Below, one piece after another: positions 1 through 7,140 of a stretch of DNA of 18,398 nucleotides (within the stretch, counting starts at the first letter, position 1; every line of letters starts with the position of its first letter). The DNA lies in assembly GCA_041576975.1 (NCBI GenBank), contig JBFGJY010000049.1, positions 1 through 18,398 of the forward strand. The letters are read 5' to 3'. The stretch comes from JBFGJY01 sp041576975. GTDB taxonomy: Bacteria > Pseudomonadota > Gammaproteobacteria > UBA4575. The notes under the pieces were generated by a model that did no database searches, had not been told where the DNA came from, and saw nothing but the letters and a program-made list of their open reading frames with translations. A program made the translations under genes and the position numbers.

Positions 1-277
1 AGTTGAATAAAAAATATAATACAACAACTTGCTCAAGACTTTAAGAGTTACTGTAAGAGAAGAGCCAGCATTTTTCGATCTTTCGCAGCATTGTAATGCA
101 CATGTTCCTATAATACGTGGTGTCATATCTGATCGTATTTGTTCCTACAAAAAAACTTTACGAAGATATACCTTCCGTTGATTAATTTTGGATTTAATGA
201 AGCTCAAACAAATTAGAGCCTAATTAGCCTAATAAAAATTATCTGCTTACGGCCAAAAGTGATCATTCGAATTCATA
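1..277. other. AT-rich non-coding stretch beyond the cassette
   Basis: No open reading frame of convincing length or composition is visible here on either strand, and no tRNA or rRNA signature is seen. It contains a small hairpin around 201-220 (GCTC ... GAGC), which is too weak to call. It lies immediately beyond the attC site, so it could be the remains of another cassette or the original chromosomal flank; the sequence does not decide between them. Confidence 0.5.
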
Positions 278-337
278 ATTTAACGTTTGAACTTCACGAC
301 CTGCAGTACACAGGTCTGCTTGAGTGATTCGTTATGC
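278..337 (-). mobile_element. Integron attC recombination site (60 bp)
   Basis: On the minus strand the element opens with the R''-type box GCATAAC (337-331) and closes with GTTAAAT (284-278), an exact match to the R' consensus GTTRRRY. Between them is an imperfect inverted repeat: TAACG pairs with CGTTA and GACCTG pairs with CAGGTC around a 7-base loop (TGTACTG). The L-box-like segments CTCAAGCAGACCTG and CAGGTCGTGAAGTT differ by an extra base, as expected for extrahelical bases. The central mismatched spacers AATCA and TCAAA sit where attC sites have theirs. The length falls in the family range of about 57-141 bp. The stop codon of the adjacent gene lies inside R'', a usual arrangement for cassettes. 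It resembles the aadA-type attC layout. Confidence 0.75.
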
Positions 338-736
338 ATGGCCTTCAGAGTGCTGCGAAAAAAACACCCAAGTAAAGAACAACATGAACACTAAATCGTT
401 TAGGCCGTAGATACTGTAAAAAGTCCCCGCCAAAACGTCCGTAGAATAGAGTGGTGCTAAGCTGTCCACCGATAGCCACCTAACCCAAACCACAACATAG
501 ACGAGTTTCTCCAGAGCAAAAGCGTCTACCAGCCACTTGATGTTTGAGCTGATGGTCGCAGCACCCAGGTAGCCTAAGCCCCACACAACAAGTATGAGAA
601 GCCCGAAGTTCGACATTACAACCGGATCGGCGCTGTTAATAGCGACATTGGTGAATGCTCGCGAAAACACAAGTACACCGCCGATATTTATCAGCGCAAC
701 CGCGATAAGTCCATTCTTTACCAACTTTCTATTCAC
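332..736 (-). CDS. Small four-helix membrane protein, integron cassette gene
   Basis: Function unknown. The protein has about 134 residues and is almost wholly hydrophobic, with four predicted membrane segments (GLIAVALINIGGVLVFSRAF, then VMSNFGLLILVVWGLGYLG, then a segment around LEKLVYVVVWV, then YGLNDLVFMLFFTWVFF). I prefer the GTG start at 736-734: it follows an AGGTG Shine-Dalgarno (748-744) by 7 nt and gives the N-terminus VNRKLVKNG. An ATG start at 763 would add nine hydrophilic residues but has no ribosome binding site. The size and topology recall small BphX-like membrane proteins, but that is only an impression. Base composition stands apart: 33 of 60 bases are G or C at 421-480 and 31 of 60 at 541-600, against 18 of 60 at 1441-1500 in rnd. 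Together with the attC site at its 3' end this marks it as acquired. No promoter of its own is evident. Confidence 0.72.
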   Translation of the reverse strand: MNRKLVKNGLIAVALINIGGVLVFSRAFTNVAINSADPVVMSNFGLLILVVWGLGYLGAATISSNIKWLVDAFALEKLVYVVVWVRWLSVDSLAPLYSTDVLAGTFYSIYGLNDLVFMLFFTWVFFSQHSEGHA

Positions 737-807
737 GCTTTTACACCTGGGTTGCGAATGCATAACTATAATTATGAAACCTAATTGTCGTCTATCACTA
801 TATAAAG

Positions 808-852
808 AGCTAACCTCAACAATATACGAATGTCCGCTTTGAGTCGTTAGCG
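808..852 (-). mobile_element. attC-like inverted repeat at the 5' side of the cassette
   Basis: Read on the minus strand, GCTAAC (851-846) pairs with GTTAGC (814-809), and CTCAA (843-839) pairs with TTGAG (819-815). An unpaired GA lies on one side only, and the loop has 19 bases. The R/L-box arrangement and orientation match the clear attC at 278-337, so the two could bound one cassette of roughly 530 bp. Against it: 45 bp is below the usual attC length, the R' candidate GTTAGCT departs from GTTRRRY at one base, and the spacers are asymmetric. It may be a degenerate attC, an attC remnant or an unrelated palindrome. Confidence 0.35.
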
Positions 853-858
853 GTCATT
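829..858. repeat. Palindromic repeat AATGTCCGCT / AGCGGTCATT
   Basis: A 10-base arm (829-838) and its near-complement (849-858, one mismatch) flank the 10-base spacer TTGAGTCGTT. It overlaps the attC-like repeat and ends 23 bases before the rnd stop. It could fold as a hairpin at the 3' end of the rnd transcript, but no T-run follows in the rnd direction. It may belong to a dispersed intergenic repeat family; there is only one copy in this window. Confidence 0.5.
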
Positions 859-881
859 CATTTCTTGAATTAATCGGCTGC

Positions 882-1994
882 TTAGGTTGTATTGCTATTT
901 TCTAAAAGCTCAATTAAGTCATTCCCAATAATGTCTTGTCTCCAGTCTTGTAAAATTAGCAGTTCACGTTGTCCGCGAATTAATTTTTCAACTACACTGC
1001 GGGTGGCTAATAGATTTGGTGCGATTTTTAATTCTTCCGCTCGATTTCGAATTAATTGCAATGCATGTTTCATCAACTTACGTTGCTCGCGATTTAAAGG
1101 CATGGTTTGATTGGCTTTTGGCCAATTTTGCTCAGGTATTCGTTGTGCTTGATGTATACAGCAAATAAGAGCATCTGCATATCGAGTGCACTGTTGATGA
1201 GTAAGTTCGTCCATTTCTGACAATGCTTGAACATTGGTTGGTTGCTTAATTGCCAAGGCACGTAGAGATTTATCACGTAAGATCCATTGTCGTGGTTTAT
1301 TTTCTTGTATAGCTTGTTGATCACGCCATGTGGCAAGATGTTTAAGCACAATAAGCTGATGAGACTCTAACTTTCCAACTCCTTTGACTGATTTCCAAAG
1401 CGCACTCGAATTAATATTATATTTTTCTGTTGCACTCAGGCGTAAGAATTCATCTTCAACCCAGTGACTACGATTACTAATTTTAAGTTCATTTTTAAGA
1501 TGCTGGTATATGTCAGCAAGATATTTCACATCGTCGACTGCATATTGAATTTCTTTATTGGATAGAGGTCTTCGGTCCCATGCAGTGCGAGATAAAGACT
1601 TATCAAGACTAATGCCACATATTTCACTTACTAAATACGCATAACTTACTTGATCACCATATCCAAGTGCACTCGCGGCAATTTGTGTATCGAAAATAGG
1701 GTTGGGTATGTCTTCGTAAAGATTAAAAAATATTTCTAGATCTTGACTTGCGGCATGAAAAACTTTTGTTATTGTGTTCGAAAATAGGAGATTTTTCAGA
1801 GGCGATAAGTCCTCTACTGTTAGCGTATCGATACAAGCTATGCGACTATCGGCTGCAATTTGCATTAAACATAAATTTGGATAGTATGTCTTTTCACGTA
1901 TAAACTCGGTATCAAGTACTAACCAATCTTGTTTGGCTACATCCGCACAGAATGCTTGTAAATTCTCGGTTTTCTGTATTATTTCAATTTCCAT
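882..1994 (-). CDS. rnd: Ribonuclease D
   Basis: A 3'-to-5' exoribonuclease of the DEDDy family that trims tRNA precursors and other structured RNAs in the cytoplasm. The exonuclease core fills about residues 1-200: Exo I LVLDTEFIREKTYYP supplies Asp28 and Glu30, Exo II contains HAASQDLEIF (Asp near 85), and Exo III is YAVDDVKYLADIY near 151-163 with the family Tyr and Asp. An HRDC domain follows at about 215-295 (LIVLKHLATWRDQQA, then RDKSLRALA). At 370 residues it has the normal length. The ATG start opens MEIEIIQ, with no clear Shine-Dalgarno. It is divergent from the ChaN-family gene with only 13 bases between start codons, so its promoter must lie within that gene. Downstream it abuts the integron cassette region. 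Confidence 0.95.
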   Translation of the reverse strand: MEIEIIQKTENLQAFCADVAKQDWLVLDTEFIREKTYYPNLCLMQIAADSRIACIDTLTVEDLSPLKNLLFSNTITKVFHAASQDLEIFFNLYEDIPNPIFDTQIAASALGYGDQVSYAYLVSEICGISLDKSLSRTAWDRRPLSNKEIQYAVDDVKYLADIYQHLKNELKISNRSHWVEDEFLRLSATEKYNINSSALWKSVKGVGKLESHQLIVLKHLATWRDQQAIQENKPRQWILRDKSLRALAIKQPTNVQALSEMDELTHQQCTRYADALICCIHQAQRIPEQNWPKANQTMPLNREQRKLMKHALQLIRNRAEELKIAPNLLATRSVVEKLIRGQRELLILQDWRQDIIGNDLIELLENSNTT

Positions 1995-2007
1995 TATTAA
2001 TATTGTA

Positions 2008-2955
2008 ATGATTATTCGTTTGTTTAGATATTATCAATCACTATTGCATCTAATTTTATTGTGCTTATTGTTAGTTAATGGCAATGTTTTTGCGCAAGAC
2101 TGGAAGTCGCCGTTTTATCGAGAGCATTCACTAGTGGGAAAAATTTGGGATACAGAGAAAAATGCATGGATTACTGAAAAGCAACTTAGTATGGAGTTAT
2201 TAGAGTATGACTACATCCTATTGGGTGAAACGCATAACAATGCAGATCATCATTTACTACAAGCAAATATTTTGAATTCCCTTACAGCTGCTGGAGTTAA
2301 GCCAGTAGTCGTGATGGAAATGTTGGCTCAAGAAACTTGGCAAGGTCAACCGAGTTTTTGGGCTGATATTGAGATTTTAAAAGAGCAAGCAAAAGCCCGT
2401 AATGATGGATGGCCTTGGGAATTATATACCCCCATTTTACAGGCTGTGGTGCAACATAATCTTGAATTAGTAGCCGGGAACATCGAAAGCAAAACTTTAC
2501 ATCAATGGTCAAATAAAATTGGACATTATACGCCTGAAGAAGTTCTTGCTGAATATTGGATTACATCTAAGGGCCTTAAACAATTAAAACGCGATATTAT
2601 TGAATCACATTGTGGCTACGCAAATGTAGCTTTTGTCCAATTTATGGAACGTGCACAATTGCAACGAGATAGCATTATGACGACCGCGCTAGTTAATAGT
2701 AAATTACCTGTAGTTTTAATTGCAGGTGCTGGGCATGTGCGCAACAATTATGCAGTCCCTGTGCAATTATTGAACAAACATCATCGTTTTTCATATGTTT
2801 CAATAGCATTTATGCCGGTGTTGCCAGATTTAAAGAATCCAATGGATTATTTGGATGAGATACCAAAAGTATTTGATATTTTGTATTTCACACCTAACCA
2901 TACTAATCAAGATCCGTGTGTGACTTTTAGAAATCAATTACAAAAGATGCAGTAA
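2008..2955 (+). CDS. ChaN-family secreted protein (haem-binding family)
   Basis: A ChaN/DUF399-type protein; the Campylobacter member binds haem at the outer membrane and is tied to iron uptake. The ATG at 2008 gives a good signal peptide (basic start MIIRLFRYY, hydrophobic core LLHLILLCLLLV, likely cleavage after VFA at residue 29) and a 315-residue product. There is no lipobox, so it is probably soluble and periplasmic rather than a lipoprotein. The family signature ILLGETHNNADHH is at residues 70-82 and a second conserved piece AGAGHVRNN is near 239-247. An in-frame ATG at 1933 would add 25 residues lying inside rnd and destroy the signal peptide, so I reject it. No Shine-Dalgarno is visible. 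Nothing nearby is an iron transporter, so a haem role here is inferred from family only. Confidence 0.85.
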   Translation: MIIRLFRYYQSLLHLILLCLLLVNGNVFAQDWKSPFYREHSLVGKIWDTEKNAWITEKQLSMELLEYDYILLGETHNNADHHLLQANILNSLTAAGVKPVVVMEMLAQETWQGQPSFWADIEILKEQAKARNDGWPWELYTPILQAVVQHNLELVAGNIESKTLHQWSNKIGHYTPEEVLAEYWITSKGLKQLKRDIIESHCGYANVAFVQFMERAQLQRDSIMTTALVNSKLPVVLIAGAGHVRNNYAVPVQLLNKHHRFSYVSIAFMPVLPDLKNPMDYLDEIPKVFDILYFTPNHTNQDPCVTFRNQLQKMQ

Positions 2956-3089
2956 ACAAACATGCAGTAGAAATAAGAATTCAAACGATTGCTTGAAGTA
3001 AGTGGAGTTTGTGCGACAATACTGAGAGCACCCATATAAGAAAACTTAGTACACTTCATTTGACATTCTCTAATTTAATGGGCAACTAA

Positions 3090-4502
3090 ATGTTTGCTGG
3101 TCCGGATACTAATCTCAAGGCGCGAATTAAAAGTCTACGTCAACATATTTCCACAGAAAATCCGCTGTTAGTTGCGGTTGTGGATCGGTTTTGTGAGTTA
3201 GATAAAATTGCATATGGGCTTGGAATTATTTCTAGAAAACAATCTTACACAACAGAAATTTCTTGGTGGCCGTTAATTGCGGTTTTAGGTACTTTTTCAG
3301 CGGGTAAGTCTACATTTATTAATCACTATGTAAAAACAGAATTGCAAAAAACAGGCAATCAAGCTGTTGATGATAAATTCACGGTTATATGTTTTAGTAG
3401 TGATGACAAAATACGTGTGCTTCCCGGGTTGGCGCTTGATGCAGATCCACGTTTTCCGTTTTATCAAATTAGTGAAGAAATAGATAAGGTCGCTGTGGGG
3501 GAAGGGTCGCGAATTGATACCTACTTACAATTAAAAACCTGTCCCTCAGATTTGATTAAGGGCAAAATTTTTATAGATTCTCCTGGCTTTGATGCTGATG
3601 CACAGCGTACCTCAACGTTACGTATCACTGACCACATCATCAACCTATCGGATTTAGTACTCGTTTTTTTCGATGCTCGACATCCAGAACCTGGTGCAAT
3701 GCGCGACACCTTGGAACATCTTGTTGCTGGAACGGTGCGCCGCAATGATTCTAATAAAGTTTTATTTATCCTAAATCAAATAGATACTGCGGCAGCTGAG
3801 GATAATATCGAGGAGGTTGTTGCTGCATGGCAACGTGCCCTGGCCCAGGGCGGTTTGGTCAGTGGTAGATTTTATGCTACCTACAATGAAGGTGTCGCTG
3901 TACCGATTGATGATGAGGGTTTGCGGGAACGTTATCAGCGTAAACGCGATGCAGACCTAAGCGAAATTTATCAACGTATTGCTGAAGTAAGTGTTGAACG
4001 TGTATATCGAATAATCGGCTCGCTAGAAAATATCGCCAATCATATTCAGAATAATATCGTACCGCAAGTGCGCGAAGCAGTAAGCACTTGGATGAAACGT
4101 GTTTTGTTAATCGATGTGTTTGTACTTGGGCCCATTTTTGTTAGTGTCTTGTTCTACATGATTAAGCATAGTGGCTCAGGGACTGCATATGATGCTTATG
4201 GGCAAACGGGTTTCATAACTGCTGTACTTCTTGCACTCTTATTGCTTTTATTTATACATTTTTTAGTGCGTAGCATGGTTGCGAAGTGGGTAGCTAAATC
4301 CTTACCCGAAAAAGGACTAGAGGGGTGTATTCGTTTAGGTTTTTTCCGTAACACTCGATGGTGGCAACCGCTTGCTCGTCCTTTTATTGTAGGTTGGAAT
4401 AAAAAAGCACGAAATAAATTAATTGAAATACGTGAAGCCGCTGATGCGTTTGTTCAAAAGCTGAATGACGAATATACAAATCCGTCGGGTGAAAGTAGTT
4501 GA
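3090..4502 (+). CDS. Dynamin-like GTPase with C-terminal membrane anchors
   Basis: A large GTPase of the dynamin/EHD-like class, a family that remodels or bridges membranes; the specific role is unknown. The P-loop GTFSAGKST is at residues 67-75, the G3 motif DSPGFD at 163-168, and the G4 motif NQID at 229-232 (N-x-x-D type). After the G domain comes a helical region with an amphipathic tract (about 290-335), then two membrane segments near 337-357 and 374-393, and a basic C-terminal tail. It has 470 residues. The ATG at 3090 has no obvious Shine-Dalgarno; 134 bases separate it from the ChaN-family gene, so co-transcription is possible but not shown. It converges on mreD with 5 bases between stops and no room for a terminator. 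An eukaryotic-type GED is not apparent. Confidence 0.82.
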   Translation: MFAGPDTNLKARIKSLRQHISTENPLLVAVVDRFCELDKIAYGLGIISRKQSYTTEISWWPLIAVLGTFSAGKSTFINHYVKTELQKTGNQAVDDKFTVICFSSDDKIRVLPGLALDADPRFPFYQISEEIDKVAVGEGSRIDTYLQLKTCPSDLIKGKIFIDSPGFDADAQRTSTLRITDHIINLSDLVLVFFDARHPEPGAMRDTLEHLVAGTVRRNDSNKVLFILNQIDTAAAEDNIEEVVAAWQRALAQGGLVSGRFYATYNEGVAVPIDDEGLRERYQRKRDADLSEIYQRIAEVSVERVYRIIGSLENIANHIQNNIVPQVREAVSTWMKRVLLIDVFVLGPIFVSVLFYMIKHSGSGTAYDAYGQTGFITAVLLALLLLLFIHFLVRSMVAKWVAKSLPEKGLEGCIRLGFFRNTRWWQPLARPFIVGWNKKARNKLIEIREAADAFVQKLNDEYTNPSGESS

Positions 4503-4507
4503 TTAGG

Positions 4508-4990
4508 CTAGTATATTGATTCGGTTCTACGTACTGCACGTAACACTAGATAAACCCAAGGCCAGACTAAAACACTTGTTAGTACTGGCGCCCAATATAA
4601 CCAAGACCTGGGGTCTTCACCTAGAATGCCCATAATCCAAAGAGAGATGCTCATATAAGGTAATAAAATCATACCTACAAACATAGCTTGTTGATGTAAT
4701 GGATAATTTCGTACTCGTTGATGAAAACGAATCGCGATGTATGCGGTAATAGCAAAGCCTAACGCATGTTGGCCAAGCAGTGCACCCTGAATCACATCTA
4801 CACAAAGACCTAGTATCCACGCAATTCCAACGCCTATATTTTTTGGCAAAGCCATGCTCCAATAAATAAGCGCAAGTGCTAGCCATTCTGGTCGATACGG
4901 TCGCGCCCAATCTGGTAATGGCATTAACATTAGCATCATTGCAACTACAAACGTGACGCCGATAGTAAAAAACTTTGATGAGTTATTCAT
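4508..4990 (-). CDS. mreD: Rod shape-determining protein MreD
   Basis: An inner-membrane component of the elongasome that, with MreC and MreB, directs lateral wall synthesis. It has 160 residues, the usual size, and consists almost entirely of hydrophobic segments (FFTIGVTFVVAMMLMLMPLP, PEWLALALIYWSMALP, GVGIAWILGLCVDVIQGALL, and two more). The conserved piece GLCVDVIQGALLGQHALGF is typical of the family. The start ATG overlaps the mreC stop by four bases (ATGA, 4987-4990), which indicates translational coupling. It is the last gene of the operon here; pbp2/rodA do not follow, and the next gene is convergent. Confidence 0.93.
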   Translation of the reverse strand: MNNSSKFFTIGVTFVVAMMLMLMPLPDWARPYRPEWLALALIYWSMALPKNIGVGIAWILGLCVDVIQGALLGQHALGFAITAYIAIRFHQRVRNYPLHQQAMFVGMILLPYMSISLWIMGILGEDPRSWLYWAPVLTSVLVWPWVYLVLRAVRRTESIY

Positions 4991-5862
4991 TGTTCTTGAT
5001 AATCTGTATTATTACTATCGGCTGTGAAATTGGTATCTTTACCATCTGGCCAGATCAACAATACTTCTCTTATCGTTTTCAGATCGACTAGTGGTTTTGC
5101 CTCAACTTTAGTAAATGCTTCACCTGCTACTTGCTGGATGCTGGTAATTTCGGCAACTGGATAATCAGTTGGATAACGATCATCTAAACCTGATGTAATA
5201 ACTAAATCACCAATCTGAATATCTGCAGTGTTTGTTACATGCTGTAGCTCAAGCTTATCAATATTTCCAGTTCCCACAATTAAGCTGCGTTGTCCGCTGC
5301 GTGCTATAACACCTAACAAGGCATGATTTGGATCTGATATTAAAATTGCAACCGAATTAAATGGCCCCACTTTATCAATTTGACCAATAATGCCTTTTGC
5401 ACCTAGCAATGGTTGTCCTTCATAAACCCCATTTCGTATGCCCTTATTTAATACAATACGTTGACGAAACGGATCTAAATCAACAGATAGAAGTTCGGCA
5501 ATTAGCAAGCGTTCTTTATCAAAATACTTAGCGGATGAGAGGAGCTCACGTAAGCGGGTATTTTCTTGTTCTAGCGTAGTAAGTTTTTGCAATTGCAATT
5601 CAAGACGAATTTGTTCTGCGCGTAGACCGGCATTATCACTTAGCAATTTATTGCGTGCGGAAAATGATTCCATGCTCCAGCTATATACTTTTAAAGGTAA
5701 TCCCGCTAAATACTCAATGGGGTACATTACGACACTGATCGTTGAGCGCAAAGAGCGTAAGTGATTAAAGCGATGATCGATAGTCATCATACTGATAGAC
5801 ACAATGACTAAGATTGCCAATCTAGCGGAGACAGAAGGGCCAAGGGAAAACAGTGGTTTTAT
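4987..5862 (-). CDS. mreC: Rod shape-determining protein MreC (apparent AUA start)
   Basis: A bitopic periplasmic scaffold of the elongasome that links MreB to the wall synthases. From 5862 it has 291 residues: a short cytoplasmic start KPLFSLGPSVSARL, one membrane helix (LAILVIVSISMMTI), a coiled coil near 65-105 (SDNAGLRAEQIRLELQLQ onward to RLRELL), then the two beta-barrel domains with GIRNGVYEGQPLL, DPNHALLG and VTSGLDDRYPTDYPVA. The first canonical start in frame is TTG at 5820, which would cut off the conserved N-terminus and leave the ribosome binding site 50 bases away. The codon aligned with the Met of E. coli MKPIFSRGPS is ATA at 5862-5860, 8 nt behind AAGGAG. Upstream the frame is open to a TAG with no ATG/GTG/TTG. 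The stop overlaps the mreD start. The gene assignment is certain; the start is inferred. Confidence 0.93.
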   Translation of the reverse strand: MKPLFSLGPSVSARLAILVIVSISMMTIDHRFNHLRSLRSTISVVMYPIEYLAGLPLKVYSWSMESFSARNKLLSDNAGLRAEQIRLELQLQKLTTLEQENTRLRELLSSAKYFDKERLLIAELLSVDLDPFRQRIVLNKGIRNGVYEGQPLLGAKGIIGQIDKVGPFNSVAILISDPNHALLGVIARSGQRSLIVGTGNIDKLELQHVTNTADIQIGDLVITSGLDDRYPTDYPVAEITSIQQVAGEAFTKVEAKPLVDLKTIREVLLIWPDGKDTNFTADSNNTDYQEQ

Positions 5863-5870
5863 AGCAAATA

Positions 5871-5876
5871 CTCCTT
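5871..5876 (-). promoter_or_regulatory. Shine-Dalgarno AAGGAG that sets the mreC start
   Basis: On the minus strand AAGGAG ends 8 nt before the ATA codon at 5862-5860. No canonical start codon in the mreC frame stands at a workable distance: the nearest alternatives are CTG at 5853 (17 nt) and TTG at 5820. A TTG four bases downstream of the motif (5867-5865) is out of frame and meets a stop after one codon. This motif is among the strongest ribosome binding sites in the window. Confidence 0.7.
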
Positions 5877-5960
5877 TTTGATGGCCCTCAAAACTATGCT
5901 AGAAAGCTAATGATAACGAATCAGTTATTATTCATCAGTGAGAAGTATTTGCTGGCAAAA

Positions 5961-7004
5961 CTAGTCCGCCGTCAATAATTCAGTTCCCATTTCATCCATG
6001 AGCTCAAGGACACGGCCACCGCCACGCGCAACAGAGGTAAGTGGATCATCTGCAATCACAACAGGAATACCGGTTTCTTCCATAATGAGGCGGTCCAAAT
6101 CTCGCAACAATGCTCCACCTCCAGTAAGTACAATACCCCTTTCTGCCACATCCGCACCAAGTTCTGGTGGGGTTTGTTCCAGAGCAGTCTTCACAGCACT
6201 GATGATTCCATATAACGGTTCTTGTAAAGCCTCGAGGATTTCGTTGCTGTTTAGAGAAAAACTTTTTGGTACACCTTCAGACAGATTTCTACCTTTTACT
6301 TCAAGTTCCAGCATTTCCTTACCGGGATAGGCTGTGCCGATTGCATGTTTAATACGTTCAGCCGTAGACTCTCCTACCAACACGCCATAGTTTCTACGTA
6401 TGTAGTTGATAATTGCATCATCAAATTTATCTCCACCTATACGAACGGATGAGGAATAGACAATTCCGTTTAGAGAAAGTACGGCAACTTCAGAAGTGCC
6501 CCCGCCGATATCCAATACCATTGATCCCCGTGCTTCTTCAATGGGAAGACCTGCGCCAATAGCAGCTGCAATGGGTTCTTCAATTAAGTATGTTTTGCGT
6601 GCACCCGCACCGAGCGCAGATTCTCGGATTGCGCGCCGTTCTACTTGAGTGGCCCCACAAGGAACACACACCAATACCCTTGGGCTGGGTCTAAACAAGC
6701 GGTTTTCATGTACTTTGCGAATAAAATGTTGCAGCATTTTTTCTGTAGTAGTGAAATCAGCAATCACACCATCTTTTAAGGGCCGGATGGCTTCGATATT
6801 CGCAGGGGTGCGGCCCAACATGCCCTTGGCTGATGCGCCCACGGCTTCGAGGGTGCGGGGTCCGCCGTTTGGGTCATTGCGAATTGCCACCACGGAGGGT
6901 TCATTTAGCACAATCCCCTTATCACGCATGTAAATCAGCGTGTTCGCTGTGCCTAAATCAATGGATAAGTCATTGGAGAAAACCCCCAGGACGCGCTTGA
7001 ACAT
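5961..7004 (-). CDS. mreB: Rod shape-determining protein MreB (bacterial actin)
   Basis: A cytoplasmic actin homologue that polymerises with ATP on the inner face of the membrane and positions the elongasome. It has 347 residues, the normal length. The N-terminus MFKRVLGVF is the short amphipathic membrane-binding segment. Phosphate-1 motif IDLGTANTLIY is at residues 15-25, the conserved IEEPIAAAIGAGLP (with the catalytic Glu region) is at 141-154, phosphate-2 LDIGGGTSEVAVLSL at 164-178, and the adenosine motif GIVLTGGGALL near 290. It is the first gene of mreB-mreC-mreD, with about 98 bases before mreC. No Shine-Dalgarno precedes the ATG. The upstream region carries inverted repeats and a possible promoter, described separately. 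Confidence 0.97.
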   Translation of the reverse strand: MFKRVLGVFSNDLSIDLGTANTLIYMRDKGIVLNEPSVVAIRNDPNGGPRTLEAVGASAKGMLGRTPANIEAIRPLKDGVIADFTTTEKMLQHFIRKVHENRLFRPSPRVLVCVPCGATQVERRAIRESALGAGARKTYLIEEPIAAAIGAGLPIEEARGSMVLDIGGGTSEVAVLSLNGIVYSSSVRIGGDKFDDAIINYIRRNYGVLVGESTAERIKHAIGTAYPGKEMLELEVKGRNLSEGVPKSFSLNSNEILEALQEPLYGIISAVKTALEQTPPELGADVAERGIVLTGGGALLRDLDRLIMEETGIPVVIADDPLTSVARGGGRVLELMDEMGTELLTAD

Positions 7005-7034
7005 ATACTAAATAGTGAGTGACTTCTAATTGCG

Positions 7035-7050
7035 AGAGTAAGTGTACTCT
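7035..7050 (-). promoter_or_regulatory. Hairpin in the mreB leader
   Basis: Perfect 6-base arms AGAGTA and TACTCT enclose a 4-base loop, 31 bases upstream of the mreB ATG. In an mreB transcript starting further upstream this would form a small hairpin in the 5' leader. It also overlaps the proposed -10 element (7046-7051), so its significance depends on where transcription starts. Confidence 0.4.
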
Positions 7051-7074
7051 ATCAGTGGCCCAAATTTTGGGCAA
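7046..7074 (-). promoter_or_regulatory. Possible sigma70 promoter of mreBCD
   Basis: On the minus strand TTGCCC (7074-7069) and TAGAGT (7051-7046) are separated by exactly 17 bases. Each hexamer is a partial match to TTGACA and TATAAT. Location, spacing and orientation fit mreB, but in an AT-rich region such matches occur by chance. Confidence 0.3.
7058..7072. promoter_or_regulatory. Perfect 15-bp palindrome upstream of mreB
   Basis: GCCCAAA and TTTGGGC flank a single central base. It is GC-rich at its ends in an AT-rich intergenic region and falls in the spacer and -35 area of the proposed mreB promoter. This is the geometry of a dimeric repressor site, but it is not a site I recognise. Confidence 0.4.
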
Positions 7075-7140
7075 GACATTAAGTATGATAGTTTGTGCCG
7101 TTCATAAATGATCTTTTCAGTGCTTGCTTTCTTTTAGGCT

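Noticed and set aside
1933..2007. Upstream ATG extending the ChaN-family protein by 25 residues
   Set aside because: It lies inside rnd and would bury the signal peptide; ATG 2008 gives a proper secretion signal.
4617..4910. 97-codon minus-strand frame inside mreD
   Set aside because: It overlaps mreD in another frame and its composition is that of an out-of-frame translation.
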